DNA of 5,163 nucleotides from an uncultured beta proteobacterium (GTDB taxonomy: Bacteria; Pseudomonadota; Gammaproteobacteria; Burkholderiales; Burkholderiaceae_C), in assembly GCA_903870955.1 (NCBI GenBank), contig CAIQEX010000649.1:1-5163 (forward strand), in the 5' to 3' direction. The notes under the pieces are model-generated. The model was not told where the DNA came from. It made no database searches and saw only the letters and a list, made by a program, of their open reading frames with translations. The position numbers and the translations under genes were made by a program. Position 1 is the stretch's first letter; every line of letters begins with the position of its first letter. This document shows positions 1-5,163 of the stretch, piece by piece.

Positions 1-604
1 CCTCCAACGCCCGGCGCTCGTAGCGGCGGTAGGCATTCATGCCATAGAGGTTCTGGATTTCGTTCACGCTGCAGCCGGCAAACTTCTCAATTTCGCGGCT
101 CAGCTCCACAAACGGGAAGCCCAAATCGTCGGCCAGCATCTGGCCAAGTGAGGACTTGCCTGCGCCACGAAGCCCAACCAGAGCCACTCTTGGGTTTGCG
201 TGCGGGGTTCCGCCACCTGTCCCCAGCGCCTCGCCAATGGCAATGCGTGCGCGCCGCAACTTGGCTTCGTCAACATGTTCCAGCAGTTCGCGAATCAACA
301 GCCACTCGGGGTTGGAGGTGGTGACGTCCCCCAGCAATTCAAACAGGGTGCACTGCAAGGCACCCGCCACTTGCAGCAACACAAGGATGGAGGCGTTGCC
401 CTCGCCGTATTCCAGATTGGCCAGGTGGCGCTCGGACACATCGGCGGCAAGGGCCACGGCTTTGCGCGTCATACCCCGGCGCGAACGCAGGGAGCGCACG
501 CGTTCGCCGAGGCTTACCAAAAAGGGGTTCTTCTCGGGCGCGCGCTCAGGGCTCACTGCGCTCTGGGGTTCTGCTTCGGGTGAAAAAATGGCTTCAGTCG
601 TCAT
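1..604 (-). CDS. boxR: BoxR-type transcriptional regulator: XRE helix-turn-helix plus shikimate-kinase-like domain (C-terminus cut off)
   Basis: This is probably the benzoyl-CoA-responsive repressor of the box genes. I translated it by hand from an ATG at 604; 201 codons are open to the window edge, and family members run to about 300 residues. After a Pro/Glu/Ser-rich tail (1-28), residues about 29-92 look like an XRE/Cro-type HTH (LGERVRSLR, then MTRKAVALAADVSERHLANLE). Residues about 97-135 form a linker. A P-loop domain follows, with Walker A GLRGAGKS at 144-151. The next motif, FVELSREIE (165-173), aligns with the shikimate-kinase segment holding the substrate-binding Asp, but that position is Ser (S169). 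R193 matches the conserved shikimate-binding Arg. The fold therefore looks kept while shikimate specificity is lost, as expected if the domain senses benzoyl-CoA. It is divergent from the catabolic operon across a 135-bp control region. There is no clear Shine-Dalgarno before the start. Family assignment is confident; the ligand and repressor role are inferred from BoxR/BzdR homologues. Confidence 0.93.
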   Translation of the reverse strand, partial: MTTEAIFSPEAEPQSAVSPERAPEKNPFLVSLGERVRSLRSRRGMTRKAVALAADVSERHLANLEYGEGNASILVLLQVAGALQCTLFELLGDVTTSNPEWLLIRELLEHVDEAKLRRARIAIGEALGTGGGTPHANPRVALVGLRGAGKSSLGQMLADDLGFPFVELSREIEKFAGCSVNEIQNLYGMNAYRRYERRALE

Positions 605-635
605 AGTGGAACTCAGTGTAAACCCGCATACATGC

Positions 636-641
636 AATATA
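636..641 (-). promoter_or_regulatory. Probable -10 box of the boxR promoter
   Basis: On the minus strand the hexamer reads TATATT, five of six matches to TATAAT. It would place the transcription start roughly 25 nt before the boxR ATG at 604. No good -35 is seen at the usual spacing (17 bp upstream reads CCGTCC), so the promoter would be weak or activator-dependent. A TGCA at 633-636, inside the small palindrome GCAT-AC-ATGC (626-635), touches the downstream end of this box and could serve autoregulation. Confidence 0.45.
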
Positions 642-645
642 GTGC

Positions 646-674
646 TTGACACTTCGTGGGACGGGCTTTATCGT
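646..674 (+). promoter_or_regulatory. Sigma70-type promoter of the catabolic operon
   Basis: A perfect -35 hexamer TTGACA lies at 646-651. Exactly 17 bp downstream is TATCGT (669-674), four of six matches to TATAAT. Transcription would begin near 681-683, just at the left arm of the inverted repeat at 682-704. A repressor bound there would block initiation or clearance. The near-consensus -35 with optimal spacing suggests a promoter that is strong unless repressed. The prediction rests on sequence only. Confidence 0.62.
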
Positions 675-681
675 TCATCTG

Positions 682-704
682 TGCACAATAATTCATGTTG
701 TGCA
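682..704 (+). promoter_or_regulatory. Candidate BoxR operator: inverted repeat TGCACAA-N9-TTGTGCA
   Basis: A perfect 7-bp inverted repeat: left arm TGCACAA at 682-688, right arm TTGTGCA at 698-704, spacer of 9 bp. Arm centres are 16 bp apart, about one and a half helical turns. TGCA-containing repeats are the known recognition elements of BzdR/BoxR regulators in Azoarcus. The site straddles the predicted start of the rightward transcript, which fits repression relieved by benzoyl-CoA. Binding by the divergent regulator is inferred. There is no T-tract after the repeat, so it is not a terminator. Confidence 0.65.
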
Positions 705-729
705 AATTGGCAAGCCTGAAACTCAAACT

Positions 730-733
730 GGAG
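730..733 (+). promoter_or_regulatory. Ribosome binding site deciding a GTG start at 740
   Basis: GGAG lies 6 nt before GTG at 740. This favours the GTG over the in-frame ATG at 695, which lies inside the operator repeat, only a dozen bases after the predicted transcription start, and lacks a leader. Confidence 0.7.
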
Positions 734-739
734 TCATTT

Positions 740-1249
740 GTGTCCTCAACCGCTGCGACCCCTTCTGCCGTTACGCCTCCCGCGGTTTCCGCCTTTCGTG
801 AACTTGTCGCCACCCTGACCGGTGAAATAGCCGCCAGGGCACTGGACGCGCAGCTCGACGCCTGGCTGAACCAGCACCATGGCGTGGGCAGCGCCAGCTA
901 CCAGCAACTCAAGGCCGCCTGTGTGCAAGGTGTTGCAGAAGGCTGGTTGTGCAAATACGAAGCCGGCGGCCTGCGCTACGGCCGCATCTTCAAACCGGCC
1001 GAAGACCTGCACGGCTTTTCGGTGGATGTGGTGGACATGAAAGATGTAGCCGGACCGCACCATGTGCATCCCGAAGGCGAGATCGACCTGATCATGCCGC
1101 TCACCGAGGGCGCCTTGTTTGACGGCCGACCCGCTGGCTGGCTGGTGACCCCGGCCGGCAGTGCCCACCGCCCGACCGTGTCCAACGGCCACGCCCTGGT
1201 GCTGTACCTGCTGCCCAACGGCCGCATTGAATTTACGGCCGCTGCATGA
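740..1249 (+). CDS. DUF4863 / PnbB-like cupin-type protein, first gene of the box operon
   Basis: A 169-residue protein using the GTG at 740. It resembles the DUF4863 family, whose characterised member PnbB is 4-hydroxylaminobenzoate lyase (to protocatechuate and ammonia). Residues about 15-75 are predicted mainly helical. The segment from about 78 is strongly conserved in style (GLRYGRIFKP, then HGFSVDVVDMKDVAGPHH). Residues 105-129 read like cupin motif 1, with candidate metal ligands H107/H108, H110 and E114. PAGSAHRP (138-145) resembles motif 2, with H143. A cytoplasmic metal-dependent enzyme is likely. Its stop overlaps the next start as ATGA, so it is probably translationally coupled to the aldehyde dehydrogenase. 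The family is known to occur in box clusters, but its role there is not established. It may act on a benzoate derivative or a pathway by-product. Nothing nearby suggests nitrobenzoate metabolism, so I do not name it pnbB. Confidence 0.85.
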   Translation: MSSTAATPSAVTPPAVSAFRELVATLTGEIAARALDAQLDAWLNQHHGVGSASYQQLKAACVQGVAEGWLCKYEAGGLRYGRIFKPAEDLHGFSVDVVDMKDVAGPHHVHPEGEIDLIMPLTEGALFDGRPAGWLVTPAGSAHRPTVSNGHALVLYLLPNGRIEFTAAA

Positions 1250-2835
1250 CCGCTTTCACATCAGAACTCTTGCCCAACTACCTGGCTGGGCAATGGCAGA
1301 TCGGCACGGGCGTCGGCAGCGCCCTGAGCGACCCGGTCACTGGGTCTGAGTTGGTGCGCGTGGACGCCACCGGTCTGGATCTGGAAGCGGGCTTTGACTT
1401 TGCCCGCCAGCAGGGCGGCACGGACCTCAGGGCCTTGAGCTATCGCCAAAGGGGCGCGTTATTAGGCTCGGTGTTGAAAGTCCTGCAAGCCAATCGTGAT
1501 GCCTATTACGAGATCGCCACAGCCAACAGCGGCACGGTGAAAAACGACTCGGCTGTGGACATTGACGGTGCGCTGTTCACCCTGGGCGTCTACGCCAAGA
1601 TGGGCGAGACCCTGGGCGACCGCCACTTTCTACTGGACGGCGAGCCCGCTCGCCTGGGCAAAGACCCGTTGTTCCAGAGCCAACACATTCAGTCGCCGAC
1701 ACGCGGTGTGGCCCTATTTATCAATGCCTTCAATTTCCCGGCCTGGGGCTTGTGGGAAAAAGCCGCTCCGGCCTTGCTTTCGGGCGTGCCGGTGATCATC
1801 AAACCGGCAACCGCCACCGCCTGGTTGACACAGCGCATGGTCCGGGACGTGGTCGATTCCGGAATCCTGCCCACAGGCGCACTGTCCGTCATCTGCGGCA
1901 GTTCGACCGGACTCTTGGACCAACTGCAGACCTTTGACGTGCTGAGCTTTACCGGCTCGGCCGAGACGGCCGCCGTGATCCGCTCACACCCCGCGGTAAC
2001 GCAGCGCTCAGTACGCGTCAACATCGAGGCCGACAGCCTGAACTCCGCCCTGCTGTTGCCCGGTGAGGGCGCGGACAGCGAATCTTTTGCACTGTTGGCC
2101 AAGGAAGTGGCGCGCGAGATGACCGTCAAATCCGGTCAGAAGTGCACCGCCATCCGCCGTATTTTTGTGCCCGAAAGTCAGTACGCCGCAGCCGCAGAAG
2201 CCATTGGTGAGCGCCTGGCCAAGACCACCGTGGGCAACCCGCGCAATGAGACCGTGCGCATGGGTGCGCTGGTCAACCGCACGCAGTTTGATGCGGTGCG
2301 CATTGGCCTGGACTATTTGAAAACCCAAACCGCAGTGCTGCATGACGGCGCAAGCCACGCGCTGGTGGATGCTGACGCATCGTCCTGCTGCCTCGGCCCC
2401 ACTTTGCTGGGCACGCGTAACGCGGCAGGCAGCGATGCCTCGGACCGTGTGCATGACACCGAGGTGTTTGGCCCCGTCGCCACACTGATTCCGTATCGCA
2501 ACCTTGCCCACGCGTTGCAACTGGTGCGACGCGGTCAGGGCTCGCTGGTGTGCTCGGTCTACGGCAGCGACGCCGCGGCTTTGACGCAAGCCGCAATCGG
2601 GCTGGCCGACAGCCATGGCCGCGTGCACATCGTTTCGCCCGATGTCGCGGCGCTGCACACCGGCCATGGCAATGTCATGCCGCAATCGCTGCACGGTGGA
2701 CCGGGACGCGCGGGTGGCGGCGAAGAACTCGGCGGCCTGCGCGCCCTGAACTTTTACCACCGGCGCTCGGCATTGCAGGCTAGCGGCACGGTACTGGCAC
2801 AACTGAGTGCCCCAGCCGAAATCGCAATCGCATAA
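1246..2835 (+). CDS. boxD: 3,4-dehydroadipyl-CoA semialdehyde dehydrogenase (NADP+)
   Basis: This 529-residue aldehyde dehydrogenase probably oxidises the ring-opened CoA-bound semialdehyde made by BoxC to 3,4-dehydroadipyl-CoA in the cytoplasm. Visible landmarks, in order: the FNFPAWG segment with catalytic Asn N163; IIKPA (184-188) with the cofactor-binding lysine K186; FTGSAE (235-240) of the Rossmann fold; general base E261 in VNIEADSLN; nucleophile C300 in SGQKCTA; and EVFGP (406-410). It matches the BoxD/PaaZ branch. PaaZ proteins carry an extra C-terminal MaoC hydratase and reach about 680 residues; this one ends without it, which favours BoxD. The ATG at 1246 overlaps the previous stop (ATGA) and has no convincing Shine-Dalgarno, which suggests coupling. 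The neighbouring BoxR and benzoate-CoA ligase genes support the assignment. All key catalytic residues are present. Confidence 0.93.
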   Translation: MTAFTSELLPNYLAGQWQIGTGVGSALSDPVTGSELVRVDATGLDLEAGFDFARQQGGTDLRALSYRQRGALLGSVLKVLQANRDAYYEIATANSGTVKNDSAVDIDGALFTLGVYAKMGETLGDRHFLLDGEPARLGKDPLFQSQHIQSPTRGVALFINAFNFPAWGLWEKAAPALLSGVPVIIKPATATAWLTQRMVRDVVDSGILPTGALSVICGSSTGLLDQLQTFDVLSFTGSAETAAVIRSHPAVTQRSVRVNIEADSLNSALLLPGEGADSESFALLAKEVAREMTVKSGQKCTAIRRIFVPESQYAAAAEAIGERLAKTTVGNPRNETVRMGALVNRTQFDAVRIGLDYLKTQTAVLHDGASHALVDADASSCCLGPTLLGTRNAAGSDASDRVHDTEVFGPVATLIPYRNLAHALQLVRRGQGSLVCSVYGSDAAALTQAAIGLADSHGRVHIVSPDVAALHTGHGNVMPQSLHGGPGRAGGGEELGGLRALNFYHRRSALQASGTVLAQLSAPAEIAIA

Positions 2836-2846
2836 AACAACGATAC

Positions 2847-2850
2847 GGAG
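2847..2850 (+). promoter_or_regulatory. Ribosome binding site for the benzoate-CoA ligase gene
   Basis: GGAG sits 7 nt before the ATG at 2858, in the 22-bp gap after boxD. It supports this start over an in-frame GTG at 2807, which lies inside boxD and would add 17 unlikely residues. Confidence 0.75.
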
Positions 2851-2857
2851 ACACACC

Positions 2858-4453
2858 ATGACCTCAGACTCCCCCCAGACCCAAAGCCTGACACCCTTGC
2901 CCGAGCAGTTCAACTTCGCCCGGCACCTGCTGAGTGAAAACGCCGCGCGGGCCAGCAAGGCGGCCTTCATCGACGACCACGGCACGCTCACCTATGGCGA
3001 ACTTGAAGACCGTGTGCGCCGCGTCGCCGCGGGCCTGCGCGCTCTGGGTATTCGGCGTGAGGAGCGCGTGCTGCTCCTGATGCACGACTGCTGCGATTGG
3101 CCGGTGAGCTTTCTGGGCGCCCTGTATGCCGGTCTGGTGCCGGTGGCCGTAAACACCTTGCTGACTGCCGATGACTACGCCTACATGCTGGAACACTCCC
3201 GCGCCCAGGCTGTGCTGGTGTCCGGCGCCCTTTTGCCCGCACTGACCGCCGCCATGATCAAGTCCGACCATGAGGTGATCAAGGTGGTGGTATCGCATCC
3301 GGTAGCGCCGCTGCACCCTGCCGAAGTGGAGTTTGAAGCCTTTGTGCAGGCGCACCAGCCCCTGCACAAAGCGGCTGCCACCAGCCCCGATGACCCGGGC
3401 TTCTGGCTCTATTCCTCCGGCTCCACCGGGCGTCCCAAGGGCACGGTGCATTCGCATGGCAACCCGTACTGGACCTGCGAGCTCTATGGCAAGGCCATAT
3501 TGAAGTTGCAGGAAAACGATGTCTGTTTCTCGGCGGCCAAACTGTTCTTTGCCTATGGTCTGGGCAATGCGTTGACCTTCCCGATGGCGGTGGGTGCCAC
3601 CACGATTTTGATGGGCGAGCGCCCGACGCCGGATGCGACCTTCAAGCGCTGGCGTGGTGAAGTCGGCGGAATGAAACCCACCGTTTTCTACGGCGCGCCC
3701 ACCGGCTTTGCCGGCATGTTGGCGCACGCCCATCTACCGGCGCGCACGGATGTGGCCTTGCGCCTGGTGTCGTCGGCCGGTGAGGCTCTGCCTGCCGATT
3801 TGGGCCAACGTTTCAAGGCGCACTTTGGCGTGGACATTGTGGACGGCATAGGCTCCACCGAGATGCTGCACATCTTCCTGTCCAACACGCCCGAACGCGT
3901 GCGCTACGGCACCACCGGCTGGCCGGTGCCGGGCTATGACATTGAACTGCGCGGTGACGACGGCAAGCCGGTGGCAGACGGTGAATCCGGCGAGTTGTAT
4001 ATCCACGGCCCTTCGGCGGCCATGATGTACTGGGGCAACCGCGCCAAAACGCGCGAAACTTTTCAGGGCGGCTGGACCAAGAGCGGCGACAAATACACCC
4101 GCAATGAAGACGGCAGCTACACCTACGGCGGGCGCAGCGACGACATGCTGAAAGTCAGCGGCATCTACGTGTCGCCCTTTGAAGTGGAGGCCACGCTGGT
4201 GCAACACGCAGCCGTTCTGGAGGCCGCCGTCATCGGCGTGCCGGATGGCGAAGGCCTGACCAAAACCAAAGCCTTTGTGGTGCTGAAGCAAGGCGCCAGC
4301 GCCACCGCCGATGAACTCAAGGCGTTTGTTAAGGACAAACTGGCGCCCTACAAATACCCGCGCCAGATCGAGTTTGTGCAGGACCTTCCCAAGACCGCCA
4401 CTGGCAAGATTCAGCGCTTTAAACTGCGCGACCAGGAATCCGGCGCGACATGA
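2858..4453 (+). CDS. bclA: Benzoate-CoA ligase (AMP-forming)
   Basis: A 531-residue acyl-adenylate-forming ligase that activates benzoate with ATP and CoA to benzoyl-CoA, the entry step of the box pathway and the source of the BoxR inducer. Motifs in order: P-loop YSSGSTGRPKG (185-195); KLFFAYGLGN (228-237), typical of benzoate ligases; YGAP (278-281); DGIGSTEMLHIFLSN (329-343), containing the GSTE core and the aryl-pocket segment of benzoate/hydroxybenzoate ligases; the SGDKY motif with the ribose-binding D411; the hinge GRSDDMLKVSG (425-435); and the C-terminal PKTATGKIQR (511-520) with catalytic lysine K517. The length is normal and nothing is missing. It follows boxD by 22 bp, and its stop overlaps the hydrolase start (ATGA). 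A related substrate such as a halo- or hydroxybenzoate cannot be excluded, but the box context favours benzoate. The gene is also called bcl or badA in other systems. Confidence 0.93.
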   Translation: MTSDSPQTQSLTPLPEQFNFARHLLSENAARASKAAFIDDHGTLTYGELEDRVRRVAAGLRALGIRREERVLLLMHDCCDWPVSFLGALYAGLVPVAVNTLLTADDYAYMLEHSRAQAVLVSGALLPALTAAMIKSDHEVIKVVVSHPVAPLHPAEVEFEAFVQAHQPLHKAAATSPDDPGFWLYSSGSTGRPKGTVHSHGNPYWTCELYGKAILKLQENDVCFSAAKLFFAYGLGNALTFPMAVGATTILMGERPTPDATFKRWRGEVGGMKPTVFYGAPTGFAGMLAHAHLPARTDVALRLVSSAGEALPADLGQRFKAHFGVDIVDGIGSTEMLHIFLSNTPERVRYGTTGWPVPGYDIELRGDDGKPVADGESGELYIHGPSAAMMYWGNRAKTRETFQGGWTKSGDKYTRNEDGSYTYGGRSDDMLKVSGIYVSPFEVEATLVQHAAVLEAAVIGVPDGEGLTKTKAFVVLKQGASATADELKAFVKDKLAPYKYPRQIEFVQDLPKTATGKIQRFKLRDQESGAT

Positions 4454-5163
4454 ACCCGATCGTGGAACTGGACTGGGGCGAGCGCCGCGCGCACATCGAG
4501 CACCGGTGGTTGCGGCGCGCCGACGCCGACGCGCCACTGCTGGTGTTCTTGCACGAAGGCCTGGGCTCGGTGTCCATGTGGCGCGATTTTCCCGACGCTT
4601 TGTGCGAAGCCATGCAATGCCGTGGCCTGGTGTATTCGCGCCCGGGTTACGGCCAGTCCACACCGCGCGCCGCAGACGAAGCCTGGGACCTGGACTTCAT
4701 GCACCGCCAGGCTTATGAGGTGTTACCCACGCTTCTGACCGCACTGGGCATGGACAGCGCAACCGACAAACCCTGGCTGTTCGGCCACAGCGACGGGGGC
4801 TCGATTGCACTGCTCTATGCCGCCCGCTTTCCGGACCGGGTGGCGGGGGCGATTGTCATGGCACCCCACATTCTGGTGGAAGAAAAATCGGTCGCCAGCA
4901 TTGCTGTTGCCCGCACCGCCTATCTGCAAACCGATCTGCGCCAGCGCCTGGCGCGCCACCATGCGAATGTGGACTCGGCCTTCTGGGGCTGGAATGACAT
5001 TTGGCTAAAGCCGGCTTTTCGCGGCTGGAATATCACCCCGGATTTACCCTCCATCACCTGCCCGCTACTGGCCATACAAGGGGTAAACGATGAGTACGGA
5101 ACCCTCGAACAGGTGCGCGGAATTGCCCGACTCACGCCACAATGCAAAGTCGTGGAATTGGCC
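4450..5163 (+). CDS. Alpha/beta hydrolase of the box operon (C-terminus cut off)
   Basis: 238 codons are open to the window edge. The fold is a single-domain alpha/beta hydrolase. After strand LLVFLH, the oxyanion-loop motif HEGLGS is at 35-40. The nucleophile elbow is GHSDG (112-116) with Ser S114. The likely catalytic acid is D214 in GVNDEYGT. The catalytic His should lie shortly past the window edge and cannot be seen. There is no signal peptide or membrane segment, so it is cytoplasmic. Its ATG overlaps the ligase stop (ATGA); an AGGA lies 12 nt upstream, rather far, so coupling to the ligase is likely. The natural substrate is unknown. From context it may hydrolyse a CoA thioester (releasing stalled benzoyl-CoA or analogues), a benzoate ester, or an intermediate lactone. 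The last codon in the window is followed by no stop. Confidence 0.85.
   Translation, partial: MNPIVELDWGERRAHIEHRWLRRADADAPLLVFLHEGLGSVSMWRDFPDALCEAMQCRGLVYSRPGYGQSTPRAADEAWDLDFMHRQAYEVLPTLLTALGMDSATDKPWLFGHSDGGSIALLYAARFPDRVAGAIVMAPHILVEEKSVASIAVARTAYLQTDLRQRLARHHANVDSAFWGWNDIWLKPAFRGWNITPDLPSITCPLLAIQGVNDEYGTLEQVRGIARLTPQCKVVELA

Noticed and set aside
641..653. AGTG-N5-CACT small inverted repeat overlapping the -35 of the operon promoter
   Set aside because: Arms of 4 bp are expected by chance and share nothing with the TGCA repeats; it is not strong enough to call an operator.
682..704. Inverted repeat read as a transcription terminator for boxR or an upstream gene
   Set aside because: The stem is only 7 bp with a 9-nt loop, it has no T-tract on either strand, and it lies upstream of both divergent genes rather than after one.
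156..719. Open reading frames on the plus strand across the left region (156-719 and 200-583)
   Set aside because: They lie antisense to boxR, whose minus-strand translation shows clear HTH and Walker A motifs; their translations are low-complexity and unrecognisable.
1246..2835. Assignment of the aldehyde dehydrogenase as PaaZ of phenylacetate degradation
   Set aside because: There is no C-terminal MaoC hydratase domain, and the neighbours are BoxR and benzoate-CoA ligase rather than paa genes.
2008..2991. Long minus-strand open frame of 327 codons opposite boxD and the start of the ligase gene
   Set aside because: It spans the boundary of two well-supported plus-strand genes, its translation resembles no family, and long antisense frames are common in GC-rich coding DNA.
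2864..4663. Minus-strand open frames of 289 and 309 codons opposite the ligase and hydrolase genes
   Set aside because: They are codon-bias shadows of intact genes with recognisable motifs throughout; no ribosome site or domain supports them.

Overview
The window is a high-GC segment carrying part of a box cluster, the aerobic hybrid route for benzoate degradation through CoA thioesters. The likely host is a betaproteobacterium, probably of the Burkholderiales and perhaps Comamonadaceae-like. That assignment is inferred from gene content and order, protein style and GC-rich codon use, and no rRNA or other phylogenetic marker is present.

Layout: (1) 1-604, minus strand: a BoxR-type regulator, an N-terminal XRE helix-turn-helix fused to a shikimate-kinase-like domain, cut by the left edge. 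(2) 605-739: a divergent intergenic region with a strong-looking sigma70 promoter for the rightward operon, a probable boxR promoter, and a perfect 7-bp inverted repeat (TGCACAA-N9-TTGTGCA) that is the best operator candidate. (3) 740-1249, plus: a DUF4863/PnbB-like cupin-type protein. (4) 1246-2835, plus: BoxD-type 3,4-dehydroadipyl-CoA semialdehyde dehydrogenase. (5) 2858-4453, plus: benzoate-CoA ligase. (6) 4450-5163, plus: an alpha/beta hydrolase, cut by the right edge.

The four rightward genes are packed as one operon: ATGA overlaps join genes 3/4 and 5/6, only 22 bp separate 4 and 5, and no terminator is visible. In known box pathways the ligase makes benzoyl-CoA, BoxAB epoxidises it, BoxC opens the ring to 3,4-dehydroadipyl-CoA semialdehyde plus formate, and BoxD oxidises the aldehyde to the acid on the way to beta-ketoadipyl-CoA. 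The first and fourth of these steps are encoded here. boxA, boxB and boxC are not in the window and probably lie beyond an edge. BoxR is the known benzoyl-CoA-responsive repressor of such clusters.

The known pathway does not explain the cupin-type first gene or the terminal alpha/beta hydrolase. These are the best candidates for undescribed biochemistry here. I see no mobile element, CRISPR array, RNA gene or large repeat.
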